A stretch of DNA of 56,048 bases from an uncultured Ruminococcus sp. (GCA_900545345.1 UQYQ01000016.1:1-56048); one strand, 5' to 3'; positions 31,689 through 40,972 are shown, counted from the first letter of the stretch. The notes: generated by a model not told the origin, from the letters alone. Program-made: numbers and translations.

Positions 31689-34514
31689 TTATAAATTTCT
31701 CTCTAAATGAAGTTTTTGCTTTTTAGTTTGTTTTTTTAGCACTAATATTATAATAAACACTGCAATGCCTATAATGCTCATAATTAATCCGCCGTAAAAA
31801 CCAACAGGTCTGTATTTAAGCTCAATAGTGTGTTTCCCTTTGTCTATATCCAGTCCGGTAAAAGCTATATCGGCAATATAGGTTTTTTGTTCTTCACCAT
31901 CTACATAAACCTTCCAACCGTCATTGTATGGAATATTTAAATAAAGAGTTCCGTCATCTTCGGCATTTACAGTTCCTTTAATATAATTATCATGAAGAAC
32001 AGATACTTTTAATCTGTTGTCTTCAAGTTCCCGAACTTGATTTTTGAAATTATTTTGTGATACTGCTACGACATCAATTGAATCGAATGTGTACTCCCCT
32101 ATCGCTTTGAAATCAATTGTAATTTCTCCGCTTGTTGACTTGTAAAAACCAAGATTTGCAATAAAATCCTTAACATCGGAAAAGCCCTGATTGTCCCCGT
32201 CTGCATTAACAAGTCTTTTAGTAATTCCAAGCTTATTTATATAAATATTGAAATTCCCATAAGGATGGTAAGAAATATTCTGAGCATCAAACTTAGACTT
32301 TTCAATTTTCGATTTACTTTCTAAACAACTATTTTTATACAGTTGATATGGCAAAGGTTTTTTTATAAGATTTTTGAAAACAACATAAACCTCACTGTTT
32401 TCAATCCTGTCAGTTTTGATAGTCAGACGGGAATCTTTTGATTCAACATTGATTTTATTATTGCTTAATTTCAAATCCTTTTCGGATTTAATTTCATAAT
32501 CAATCTTTTTAGAATCTAAATAAATATCATTTTTATTTATTTCAGGCGTTTGTGTTTCTTCACTGTCAGACACAACACAAGCCTGCATCATAACCTGTTC
32601 ACGGTCAAGGTAATCATATTTAATGAAATTGCTTTGGCTTATAGTATTTTTGAACACATATCCAAGTGAAGCATCATATCTGTTTTTTAATACCTCCACT
32701 CCATCAACAGTTTTATATTTTTTAAAACCGTATCCGGCATATTGAGAACTTATAACACCCCTGTTTCTATTATTTCCTATAAAATATTTTACACCCTGCA
32801 AAAAATTAATACGGCTTCTGTTGTCATTTGAATTCGTACATATTCTTCTGTAATATCCGGCACTATTGCAAAGTGCTTTGTGATAATCAAAAATTCTGTT
32901 ATCTATAGTTGAAATATAGCTGTATATCGAACGAGTTCCGTAAAACATATTTTCATTTGCCGGAGTATGAGTAAATAACGTATAGCCTGTAGGAGTAGAG
33001 TTTTCCGCCTGATCTATTCTGTAAAAATCCATATCATCAATTTCTGTTCCGACCCGCTGTGCTGAAATCGAATACTGTTTATATGGCTTTCCTGCATCCA
33101 TATATTTTGAAAGCTCATCCGATAAATTCGGTGCAAAATCAACAGAATACACTAATCCTAAATTAAAAATCACGAGAAACAATATTATAAAAGTTTTAGG
33201 GGCTTTTAAATATTTTGCATCACTGCAGACAACACCCGCAAAAATAACCAAAAATGCTATATTTAAAAGTGCAATGTATAGATTTTCATCAGGGAAAACA
33301 TTAAAAATCATTTTTGCCAAGACAAGTGAAACTGCAAAAATAATTATCATAACTGAAAAAATAAACTTATACGATTTCTTATACTCAAAATCTTTAAACT
33401 TTTCTAAGTCGAGTGCACTGACTCCTGCCCATACAAAGAAGAAAGCAAACATATAACACCATCTTCCGACTGAATAGCTCATAGCATTAAAAACACTTCC
33501 GAAAAACGGAAAAGCAGCCATCACAGCACAAATAAATGTCATAAGTGCAGGCAGTCTGTTAAGCTTCCTTTTGAAATCGATAATCATAGCAGGAATCATA
33601 GCTATACAAATCATTGAAAGTGAGGTGTATGAATAGTTTGCATTGATTTCAAAATTTGATATATAACTCGGAATATACCTAAATGCATCCTTCAAAACAT
33701 GGAATACATTAATCTGAACTCCGGAAGTTTTATTTGCATTAATCAGCGTATAAAAAACAGGAATAAAAATCGGTGCCGCAATAAACAAAGCAATAATTAC
33801 ATAAAAAACAAACTTTAAAAATCTTTGAACAAACTCTTTAAAAGATTTTCTGTTTTCATTTTCTAAAAAATATTTTAAGACTATATATGTGATTGCCAGC
33901 AATGCAGACATATATGAAAAATAAAAACTGGTAATAAGAGACAGTACTACAGACACAACGAATATAAAAGGCTTCTTTTCCTTGTCGATTTTGTCTATCC
34001 CTAAAATAATTAACGGAAACAACACTAACGGGTTTAGAAAAAATGCATGTCTTATACATCCTATTGCCCAAGAAGAAAACGCATATACAGTACCGCCGAC
34101 GATAGTCTGAAAACGACTTTTATTTCTGTAAGACAAAAATGTCATCATAGTAATTCCTGCTGTATAAAGACGCAGAATAACCGAAACAGTATATCCGATA
34201 TCTATATATTCAGGCTTGAAAGCAGCTGCTATATAAGCAAAAGGATCACAAAAAACTATAGCGAAATTACCGATTGTATCTGAACCGTAACCGGTATCCC
34301 ATGACCAAAGTGAAACACTGCCGCTGCTGAAAATATCCGTAACGAATCTTCTTAGCTTTACTAAAAAGCTATAGTGCTGCATATAAGCGTCAACATTATA
34401 AATAAATGTTTTGCCGTACACTATAAACCATATAAATGTAAAAAAAGCTATAACAATAAAAAGAAGTGTGTATATAAAATACTTATTATTTCTTAGCTTA
34501 TTCAATCTGTTCAA
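31689..34514 (-). CDS. YfhO-family polytopic membrane protein (GT-C-like glycosyltransferase)
   Basis: The 941-residue protein has about a dozen membrane segments in its first half, an extracytoplasmic strand-rich part (about 480-900) and one last membrane helix near the C-terminus (GLIMSIIGIAVFIIILVL). The early acidic loop FIYNVDAYMQHYSFLVKLRR and the ending DIDKGKHTIELKYRP are typical of the YfhO family, which transfers sugars to teichoic acids or other envelope glycans outside the cell. I start at TTG 34514 because GGGGAG lies 9 bases upstream and no ATG fits. It is the first gene of the operon and has a near-consensus promoter. Confidence 0.88.
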   Translation of the reverse strand: MNRLNKLRNNKYFIYTLLFIVIAFFTFIWFIVYGKTFIYNVDAYMQHYSFLVKLRRFVTDIFSSGSVSLWSWDTGYGSDTIGNFAIVFCDPFAYIAAAFKPEYIDIGYTVSVILRLYTAGITMMTFLSYRNKSRFQTIVGGTVYAFSSWAIGCIRHAFFLNPLVLFPLIILGIDKIDKEKKPFIFVVSVVLSLITSFYFSYMSALLAITYIVLKYFLENENRKSFKEFVQRFLKFVFYVIIALFIAAPIFIPVFYTLINANKTSGVQINVFHVLKDAFRYIPSYISNFEINANYSYTSLSMICIAMIPAMIIDFKRKLNRLPALMTFICAVMAAFPFFGSVFNAMSYSVGRWCYMFAFFFVWAGVSALDLEKFKDFEYKKSYKFIFSVMIIIFAVSLVLAKMIFNVFPDENLYIALLNIAFLVIFAGVVCSDAKYLKAPKTFIILFLVIFNLGLVYSVDFAPNLSDELSKYMDAGKPYKQYSISAQRVGTEIDDMDFYRIDQAENSTPTGYTLFTHTPANENMFYGTRSIYSYISTIDNRIFDYHKALCNSAGYYRRICTNSNDNRSRINFLQGVKYFIGNNRNRGVISSQYAGYGFKKYKTVDGVEVLKNRYDASLGYVFKNTISQSNFIKYDYLDREQVMMQACVVSDSEETQTPEINKNDIYLDSKKIDYEIKSEKDLKLSNNKINVESKDSRLTIKTDRIENSEVYVVFKNLIKKPLPYQLYKNSCLESKSKIEKSKFDAQNISYHPYGNFNIYINKLGITKRLVNADGDNQGFSDVKDFIANLGFYKSTSGEITIDFKAIGEYTFDSIDVVAVSQNNFKNQVRELEDNRLKVSVLHDNYIKGTVNAEDDGTLYLNIPYNDGWKVYVDGEEQKTYIADIAFTGLDIDKGKHTIELKYRPVGFYGGLIMSIIGIAVFIIILVLKKQTKKQKLHLERNL

Positions 34515-34567
34515 GCAATATCTCTCCCCATATTATATATAACATAATTCTCCACAATATTATGATA

Positions 34568-34596
34568 ATTATACCACCAGGTAATATATTTGTCAA
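34568..34596 (-). promoter_or_regulatory. Promoter of the sugar/glycosylation operon
   Basis: TTGACA (34591-34596) and TATAAT (34568-34573) on the minus strand with 17 bases between: a full consensus. Confidence 0.85.
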
Positions 34597-34716
34597 TTAA
34601 AGATAGTATTGTTCACAACAGTTAATAATATAATAAAAATTCAATCATTTATTAAGCGTTTAAAACTTTAAAAAGTCTCACCTTTTAATAAAAATATTAT
34701 TCTTAGTTAATATTAA

Positions 34717-35086
34717 TTGTTAATTTGCATTCTCAATATGAAGAGTGACAATTACCGACTAGCAGTAACTGCCGTAATATTTGATTTCAATCCACACTCT
34801 CCGTATGGAGAGTGACTCGCTACAAGATAGTAAGATTAAAATTTATAATATTTCAATCCACACTCTCCGTATGGAGAGTGACTAGAGGGGTTGGAAAATG
34901 GTTATATTTATTACACCATTTCAATCCACACTCTCCGTATGGAGAGTGACTTTACACCTCTCTCGGCTGATTTATCGTATATTCTATTTCAATCCACACT
35001 CTCCGTATGGAGAGTGACTTTGTAAAGTAGTCCATTATCTCAACAAAACAATGATTTCAATCCACACTCTCCGTATGGAGAGTGAC
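34717..35086 (-). CRISPR. Type I-C CRISPR array: five intact repeats plus one degenerate end repeat
   Basis: Five identical 33-base repeats lie at 34784, 34850, 34918, 34986 and 35054 (starts), with spacers of 33-35 bases. On the minus strand the repeat opens GTCACTCTCC and ends GTGGATTGAAAT, the I-C style, with an 8-bp hairpin (CACTCTCC/GGAGAGTG). Transcription is therefore on the minus strand from the cas2 side. At the far end, 34717-34749 matches the repeat at 23 of 33 positions and is followed by a 34-base spacer (34750-34783), so the array has six repeats and five spacers. Spacer targets cannot be told from here. Confidence 0.97.
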
Positions 35087-35255
35087 AGCAAAAATGCACA
35101 ATATTTTAAAATTGCAGAATGGAAGATTGCACATTTTTCACAAATAATAAGTTTAAAGACATCTATGCTTAACTTATAAACTAAAATTACTATTAATTAA
35201 TCAATTAAATCTCGTGCGAATGATAAGCACTTTTTATGTAAGAACATATTTCGCA
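35087..35255 (-). promoter_or_regulatory. CRISPR leader
   Basis: This AT-rich stretch separates cas2 from the first repeat on the transcribed side, where the leader is expected. It holds GTGCGAA/TTCGCAC arms (35214-35220, 35250-35256) near the cas2 stop and TGCAC-containing imperfect repeats next to the array. I see no coding sequence. Confidence 0.75.
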
Positions 35256-35546
35256 CTAGAATAATAGAGGTTCTTCAACATTTATTGCCTCTTTTGACCC
35301 TATATGTTCGACTTTCGTCTTATATTTGTTTCCGAGATAATAAAAACGAAGACTATCTTTTTTTATATCAATTTCTTCTGTCAGTTTGTACTTTAATTCT
35401 TTAAACTGAGCAGCATCAAGAACACACTCAAACACCGAATTCTGAACCCTTACACCGTAATTTACGCAAAATTTGGCAACATGCCTAAGTCTTTTTTTAC
35501 CTTCCTTTGTTTGTGTGTTTACATCATAAGTAATTAACACTAACAT
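35256..35546 (-). CDS. cas2: CRISPR-associated endonuclease Cas2 (type I-C)
   Basis: The 96-residue protein has the ferredoxin-like Cas2 start MLVLITYDVNT with its metal-binding Asp, and VNYGVRVQNSVFECVLD in the middle. It joins Cas1 to integrate new spacers. ATG 35546 gives the normal Cas2 length; upstream in-frame codons belong to the end of cas1. It is the last gene of the cas5-to-cas2 operon and lies next to the leader. Confidence 0.95.
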   Translation of the reverse strand: MLVLITYDVNTQTKEGKKRLRHVAKFCVNYGVRVQNSVFECVLDAAQFKELKYKLTEEIDIKKDSLRFYYLGNKYKTKVEHIGSKEAINVEEPLLF

Positions 35547-35550
35547 TACA

Positions 35551-36582
35551 TCACTTCCACATAAACGGAGGATAACCATCTAAATCGCCTCTTATATATC
35601 TAGCAAAAAGCAATGCCTGAATATATGGCAGCAGCCCCCATTCTACCTTTTCATTGAGAAACGGATGTGTTATAATATCATTCTTACGGTTTTGCCATGC
35701 AGTAATAAAAACCTTTCTTCCTTTTTCATTGAGAAGCACTGCTCCATCTGCACGATAATCAAAATCTTTGGCGTCAATCATTCGTTTATTTATAAGCATA
35801 AGTACAAATCTATCACACATAACTGCTCTGAATTCTTCTACCAAATCCAAAGCCAGCGAACGCCTTCCGGGCCGATCTGTATGCATAAAGCCAACATAAG
35901 CATCAAGACCCACAGATTCAAGTGCCGAAGCACACATACCGGTTACAAGTGAATACGCAAACGACAGTAAAGCATTAACTCTGTCAAGAGGTGGTCTTTT
36001 ACTCCTTGTCATGAAAACGAAATCATCTTTCTGCTGTAAAATCATATCATCGAAAACAGAAAAATACACAGACGCTGCTTCACCTTCAATTCCTCTTAGT
36101 TCGTCTGTATTATTGACATTTGCAATATTAGTAATAGATTTTTTTAAGAATTCAGACTTTCGTTTAAATTTATCCTTATCCACTCTTAATCCATGGTCAC
36201 GCAAAGTGCGTTCCAATACATGACGGCTATTGTAAAGCTTGCCGACAATCATATTTTTTGCAATCTCAAGACTTGCTTTTGAATCATCTGCAAAACGGTA
36301 CTGCTGTCGCCTTAGAAAAACATTACCATTCACTTGTCCTTCTGTTCTTGCAAGAAATCTACCGCTTCCGCTCATAAAAACCAAAGGCTTACCTTCTTTT
36401 GCGCATTTACCCATTAAAGCAGGACTCGCTCCGGTATATCCGAATGTAATTATTCCTTCAAGATTATGCAAAGGTACTCGTCCTATTTCTTTATTTCCTT
36501 GAAGAATTACTACATTCTCTCCGTCCAACGAAAGATATCTGTCCGGCATTGTTACATAAAGCATATTCAAAAGCTTTTTCAT
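35551..36582 (-). CDS. cas1: CRISPR-associated integrase Cas1 (type I-C)
   Basis: The 343-residue protein starts MKKLLNMLYVTMPDRYLSLDGENVV, very typical of Cas1c. Metal ligands are visible in GIEGEAASVYF (Glu), GFMHTDRPGRRS (His) and LDLVEEFRAVM (Glu/Asp). With Cas2 it captures and inserts spacers. It follows cas4 by one base; in I-C systems Cas4 associates with Cas1 to select PAM-flanked prespacers. Confidence 0.97.
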   Translation of the reverse strand: MKKLLNMLYVTMPDRYLSLDGENVVILQGNKEIGRVPLHNLEGIITFGYTGASPALMGKCAKEGKPLVFMSGSGRFLARTEGQVNGNVFLRRQQYRFADDSKASLEIAKNMIVGKLYNSRHVLERTLRDHGLRVDKDKFKRKSEFLKKSITNIANVNNTDELRGIEGEAASVYFSVFDDMILQQKDDFVFMTRSKRPPLDRVNALLSFAYSLVTGMCASALESVGLDAYVGFMHTDRPGRRSLALDLVEEFRAVMCDRFVLMLINKRMIDAKDFDYRADGAVLLNEKGRKVFITAWQNRKNDIITHPFLNEKVEWGLLPYIQALLFARYIRGDLDGYPPFMWK

Positions 36583-36583
36583 G

Positions 36584-37249
36584 TCAATAATCCTCCATTG
36601 TACTAATCATATTTTTTATATAATCCGAAGCTTTTTTGCTTTTATTCAAAGCAGGCAGACATATATTCTTTAAAGAACATGCATTGCATGATTTAGTTTT
36701 TTTAACTTTCGGAGTATACTTTCGTTTATAAAGATTATGCATCTCTTTAATTATGCTTTCAGTTCGGCTCCTCAAGTCATCAGTTATTTCAACCTCTAGA
36801 CGCTTTTTGGTTTCACCGTAAAACAAGTATCCAACAGGTATTTCGCAGCAGAGCATATCTTCTAAACACATAGCCTGTGCAGTAAGCTGCATTATATCGC
36901 TTTCGTTGTCCTTAGGTTTGCCTCGTTTATATTCAACAGGTACAATCTCATACTTTCCTTCCCTGCCAAAAATCTCAACGCCTTTATTGCTGCGATGGAA
37001 CTCTACTACATCACATTCACCGCTAAGTCCAATCCTTGAAGATGATATCTCCATAGACCTTGTAATAATCACATCTCCACGCTTTTCGTTAAAATTGCTG
37101 TCATGAACATTTTTATGCATAATATTACCGTCAATAGTATGAATGTTTTCTTCCCATTGCTGTTCTATATGTATCAAAGCCCATTGCCTACGGCAAAATA
37201 CAAAATGCTGTATTCCTGAAAGCAGTAAATACTCATCCTCACTGTACAT
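36584..37249 (-). CDS. cas4: CRISPR-associated Cas4 nuclease
   Basis: The 221-residue RecB-like nuclease has an N-terminal Cys in FVFCRRQWALI and a C-terminal cluster C-NA-C-SLKNI-C, which together fit the four-Cys iron-sulfur site. The catalytic core includes GECDVVEF and VEYKRG, the D...ExK motif. Cas4 trims prespacers and checks the PAM. The start overlaps the cas7 stop (TAATG). The length is usual for I-C Cas4. Confidence 0.95.
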   Translation of the reverse strand: MYSEDEYLLLSGIQHFVFCRRQWALIHIEQQWEENIHTIDGNIMHKNVHDSNFNEKRGDVIITRSMEISSSRIGLSGECDVVEFHRSNKGVEIFGREGKYEIVPVEYKRGKPKDNESDIMQLTAQAMCLEDMLCCEIPVGYLFYGETKKRLEVEITDDLRSRTESIIKEMHNLYKRKYTPKVKKTKSCNACSLKNICLPALNKSKKASDYIKNMISTMEDY

Positions 37250-38109
37250 TATATAATATCATAAACTTCCGGAACAACCCCGTCAAGTTCATCCAGTTTT
37301 ATATTATAATCGTCAAAAGAATGCGGCTTGTTCACCCCATCCTTTAGTTTTATTTTTAAAGAGCGATGTACCTTTGCCGAAGAATTTTTCGGTGTTTTGC
37401 AGTCATGCTTCCACCAATAAAGGCGGCACACTTCCATACTTCCCTCTGGCCTTGCGGATGAACAGTCATTTTCAAAAAGAGTTTTTAAAGCCTCTTTAAT
37501 CTTTTCGGCATCTTCATCGGAAAAACCTGTTTTTTCAGCTAACTGACAATTTATACTTCCCTTAATAACATAAAGACCGAACTCAACTCTGTGCTTCATT
37601 CCCATTGTGTCAGAAGATTTTCCCTCTTTGCCGCCTTCGCTGTTTACACTTTTAGTTATCTGAATACTTACAACATCAACAGGATTAACACTTACAGCCT
37701 GGTTAATAGATACAGGTCCTCTGACGCCGACTGATACATCACTGCCTTTAAAAGCAAATACCTGACCGAAGCTTCTCACATCCATCCATTCTTCACAGGC
37801 TATTTTTGCAAACTCATAACGATTAGTTTTTTTACCCTTGTTCACCGCTTTTAAAGCATCACAGCTGTCAGCACGGCTTTTAAGACTGTCACAACCATCA
37901 TCACAACGGTCGTCTGACTGAACAAATATTTTTTCTCCCATGTCCTGAAGCCTGTTACGAATTTTTCTTTTAATGCAAACATCTGAAATTTCCCCGAATC
38001 CTTCAAAGCTCTCTCTGGGGCGGTTGCCATTCAGCGGGTCGCCGTTTGGGTTTGCGTTTGAAGCAGTAACTAAAACTGCAAAATCAATTTTATTTTGTAA
38101 TACACTCAT
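37249..38109 (-). CDS. cas7: Cascade backbone subunit Cas7 (Csd2)
   Basis: The 286-residue RAMP protein opens with the Csd2 signature LVTASNANPNGDPLNGNRPRE and contains GVRGPVSINQAVS. Several copies coat the crRNA in the I-C Cascade. It lies 15 bases after cas8c, within the minus-strand operon. Length and order are standard for I-C. Confidence 0.96.
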   Translation of the reverse strand: MSVLQNKIDFAVLVTASNANPNGDPLNGNRPRESFEGFGEISDVCIKRKIRNRLQDMGEKIFVQSDDRCDDGCDSLKSRADSCDALKAVNKGKKTNRYEFAKIACEEWMDVRSFGQVFAFKGSDVSVGVRGPVSINQAVSVNPVDVVSIQITKSVNSEGGKEGKSSDTMGMKHRVEFGLYVIKGSINCQLAEKTGFSDEDAEKIKEALKTLFENDCSSARPEGSMEVCRLYWWKHDCKTPKNSSAKVHRSLKIKLKDGVNKPHSFDDYNIKLDELDGVVPEVYDII

Positions 38110-38124
38110 TTTAACATCCTCCTG

Positions 38125-39993
38125 TTAATCTTCATTTTCTTGGTTGATTTGCTTGTCTTTTTTAGGTTCATATAACTTGCTCATCTGACAGTGATATCCA
38201 AGCAAATATAAAGGCTCAAGCTTTTTTGCTGAAGCAAAATCAGCAGGTTCAAACTTGTCCATAATTTTACTCATAAGTTTATTATAAAATTTTGACGATT
38301 CTCCGAGTTTAGTCATATATGGATTAAGCCTTTCTGAAATTATCTGCCATGTACCTGCCGGTTCTAAAGAGAATTTGTTCCAATATCTTCTTGCATTAGT
38401 AATTCTCTTTCCTTGTTCCTCTTTTTCATATGTATCGCTTTCGGCCTTATCTGCAACGGCAAGCAGTCTTCCGAAAAGATAGCTTCTTTCAGTAATGTTT
38501 TCATCCAAAGCCATGCTCGTTACTCCTTTCTTATTTTCAAAATTACATTTTCTTATCATTCCGCAGGCCGTTTCAACAACCATTCGATGATTATAGTCTT
38601 TCTCATAAGCCAACGGATTTGAAGCCTTAATAACTAAGCTTTTCATTATATCCTGCGGAAATCTCCGTCCTTCGGTTATACATGGTACAAGACGCATTAC
38701 AGTTTCAGTCATAAGCTCTGATTTACAAACAAGCTTCTCATTCTGTTCAGTTCCGTATGCACACTTTGCAATTTGATAAACGCTAAATGAATCCACATTA
38801 TTTACCTTTTTCTTTGTATTGTATACAAGCCAAGAGATTTCGCTGTGCCATTTTTCGACGTTATTTAAAAATCTCGAACCCTCAAGCTCAGAATACATTG
38901 AAATTGACATTCTTCCGGTGGTTGCAGCGTCAAGTCCCATTATCATAACCTTTGAATTGATATTCATTTTATCCTTATATCCGAATATCATTTTTTGAAG
39001 ATTAGATTTATATAAAGGCTCGGTTTTAGGTACTAACTCCTCTTCCTCAAGATACTCTTCATCATAACACTCTGAAAAGCTTTTTCTTATATCAGGAAGC
39101 GGCTCAAGAGAGCTTGCCCAAATAACAAGCATAAGTGAATTTTCAAAATTCATTCCCTGTTTTTCAACAAGCCATTTTAAAGCGTTATGCATTTTCTGTG
39201 AAAATTCATAGCCCACAGAAATAGCTTCTTCCTTATTTGAAAACCTTCCGCGATATGAAAAACCGCTTTCATCATTTGCGGATATAAGCTTTGCCTTGTC
39301 GCCCGAATTTCTGATTTTAGACGGGTGCTTATATGTACATGGTACAACCTCACCTGTTGCATAGCAAAGCTCACGATCTGTCATCAATGTCCTGTTAAAG
39401 TTTATAAAGCTTTCATACAGGCTTTCATCTAACCATGTACGGTTTTCTTTCAATAAATCCTGGTACTCAACAAAAAACCTTACAAAAGAGTCCTTTTGTT
39501 CGATACCTGAAATCCTGCTTTTATCAAGTTTTCCTATTTCATTATCAAGTATTAATACGCCTCTGCTTATTAAATCCTTTATTATACATGACTTTTTAAG
39601 ATAAGTGTATATTGCTTTTACCGCATTATGTGAATATTCGCCGTCAGCCCATTTTTCAAGCTGTTTTATGTATGCGTCAAATTTTTTTAAATCATCAGCC
39701 TTTTCAACATCAACATAATCCTTATAATCTCCGGCAATATATATAAGCTTGTCCGCAAGCGGCATCGGTGCAACACCGCTGCTTCTTGAGCCTGAGGCTT
39801 CTGTAACAGGAATTATTGTTACAGCTTCAGACTTGTCAAGCTGTCTTGCCGTCACAAATTCACCTTTTTCATTTATTGTGATTTCTATTTGTGCATTTGC
39901 TGTTGAATGAGAAACAGGAAGTAAAACTTCTTGTGAATTATTGCTTGAGATATTCAAATCGTATATTTTATAAAGTTCATCAGTCCAGCTCAT
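38125..39993 (-). CDS. cas8c: Cascade large subunit Cas8c (Csd1)
   Basis: The 622-residue protein matches Csd1/Cas8c in start (MSWTDELYKIYDLN), size and position between cas5 and cas7. Cas8c recognises the PAM and recruits Cas3; in many I-C systems an internal start also yields a small Cas11-like subunit from its 3' part. Near the C-terminus MSKIMDKFEPADFASAKKLEPLYLLGYHCQM is a well-conserved block. ATG 39993 has GGAGG 8 bases upstream and overlaps the cas5 end by 14 bases; ATGs further up lie inside cas5. Confidence 0.95.
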   Translation of the reverse strand: MSWTDELYKIYDLNISSNNSQEVLLPVSHSTANAQIEITINEKGEFVTARQLDKSEAVTIIPVTEASGSRSSGVAPMPLADKLIYIAGDYKDYVDVEKADDLKKFDAYIKQLEKWADGEYSHNAVKAIYTYLKKSCIIKDLISRGVLILDNEIGKLDKSRISGIEQKDSFVRFFVEYQDLLKENRTWLDESLYESFINFNRTLMTDRELCYATGEVVPCTYKHPSKIRNSGDKAKLISANDESGFSYRGRFSNKEEAISVGYEFSQKMHNALKWLVEKQGMNFENSLMLVIWASSLEPLPDIRKSFSECYDEEYLEEEELVPKTEPLYKSNLQKMIFGYKDKMNINSKVMIMGLDAATTGRMSISMYSELEGSRFLNNVEKWHSEISWLVYNTKKKVNNVDSFSVYQIAKCAYGTEQNEKLVCKSELMTETVMRLVPCITEGRRFPQDIMKSLVIKASNPLAYEKDYNHRMVVETACGMIRKCNFENKKGVTSMALDENITERSYLFGRLLAVADKAESDTYEKEEQGKRITNARRYWNKFSLEPAGTWQIISERLNPYMTKLGESSKFYNKLMSKIMDKFEPADFASAKKLEPLYLLGYHCQMSKLYEPKKDKQINQENED

Positions 39994-40729
39994 CAGCTTC
40001 ACCTCCTGTGAACTCTTCAAGCCCTGAGAAATTATTATAATCTTTTCCAAAAGGTTTAATTTCCATATCCTTAATATGTCGTTTGATTTCACATTCTTCA
40101 GGTCTGACAAAATCGATAACCCCATTTACCATTGTCGGCTGCCAGAAACGAACGGTCATTTTACCTTTATCATCAGCATTTGACGCTTCATCAGCATAAG
40201 TGATCCCGTGATACATAAGACTGTATTTTACCTCACCGCTGTTATCATAGTACCCCTCGCCTTCGCCGAAAACACATGGCTCAACATAACCACAGCACTC
40301 ACGAGTTCCTAAAAAAACATCTCGTCTGCCGCCTCTGGCTATCATTCGCTTTGCAATATTATGATGCTTGTTCTCATTGCGGTCACACTCAAGCTCAGGT
40401 CGATTATAGTTCCACTCAAAATGTGCTCTGACCTGATAGCATACATCTCGCAAGTATGTATAATATGCTAAATCATTCCCGCCTCCGTACTTAATAGGAC
40501 GGATACCTTTTCGCACAGTCTGGATAGGCTTCATAATTCTGACGCTGTCAATGACCCAAACGATTGTTGGCTTGAAGTACACGCTTTGCAGAATGCCTTT
40601 TAACGCCTCGTAGGTGGGGATCATATAGCTGCATTTTTCTCCTCCCGCCCTGGTGAGCACATCAGAAAACAATGCATAATCACCATGCACCATAAAATCG
40701 ACCGAATTTCTGTGTTTAGGTTTTTCCAT
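39980..40729 (-). CDS. cas5: crRNA-processing Cascade subunit Cas5c (Cas5d)
   Basis: The 249-residue RAMP protein replaces Cas6 in type I-C systems: it cuts the repeat below its hairpin and stays on the 5' handle. Conserved parts are MVHGDYALFSDVLTRAGGEKCSYMIPTYEALKGIL, the KHH in ENKHHNIAKRM that fits the Lys-His of the known catalytic triad, and the glycine-rich GGRRDVFLGTRECCGYVEPC. AGGAG precedes ATG. It heads the cas5-to-cas2 operon, which has its own promoter in the 241-base gap after cas3. Confidence 0.95.
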   Translation of the reverse strand: MEKPKHRNSVDFMVHGDYALFSDVLTRAGGEKCSYMIPTYEALKGILQSVYFKPTIVWVIDSVRIMKPIQTVRKGIRPIKYGGGNDLAYYTYLRDVCYQVRAHFEWNYNRPELECDRNENKHHNIAKRMIARGGRRDVFLGTRECCGYVEPCVFGEGEGYYDNSGEVKYSLMYHGITYADEASNADDKGKMTVRFWQPTMVNGVIDFVRPEECEIKRHIKDMEIKPFGKDYNNFSGLEEFTGGEADELD

Positions 40730-40777
40730 TAAATCAACTCCTTTTCTGTTTAATTATTATTTAACTGAAATTATATT

Positions 40778-40819
40778 TTCAATTATAATTTTATTATAAA
40801 TAAAATCTGTAGATGTCAA
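40778..40819 (-). promoter_or_regulatory. cas5-to-cas2 operon promoter with a TTC-flanked site matched by the crRNA-like RNA
   Basis: On the minus strand TTGACA (40814-40819) precedes TAATAA (40791-40796, 17-base spacer; a TATAAT register overlaps at 40793-40798). On the plus strand TTC (40778-40780) is followed by AATTATAATTTTATTAT, which matches the spacer-like part of the RNA at 40912-40928 in 15 of 17 positions. Cascade bound here would cover the -10 box and the start point. Confidence 0.75.
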
Positions 40820-40884
40820 TAATTTCATATCAACGTTTACAAAATATTCTCTTTTTAATTTTTTACGAATGATATACTATATGT

Positions 40885-40972
40885 GTCGCTTTAGCAAGCG
40901 TGGATTGAAAAAATTACAATTCTATTATTTAACCAGCTCACCGTATGGCTCATACCCATACGGTGATTTTTT
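40885..40972 (+). ncRNA. CreR-like crRNA: lone shortened I-C repeat, spacer-like guide and terminator
   Basis: A -10 box TATACT (40873-40878) would start RNA at about 40885, exactly where a 27-base repeat-like element begins (opens GTCGC, stem CGCTT/AAGCG, ends GCGTGGATTGAAAA; to 40911). It keeps the I-C 5' handle but has a shorter hairpin than the array repeats. A spacer-like stretch follows (40912 to about 40937), then a plus-strand terminator (TCACCGTATGG / CCATACGGTGA, T6, to 40972). The first 17 guide bases match the cas5 promoter next to a TTC PAM with mismatches only at 6 and 11; similarity then fades. Known CreR RNAs guide Cascade to cas promoters by such partial pairing. A plain array relic is the alternative. 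Confidence 0.78.
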
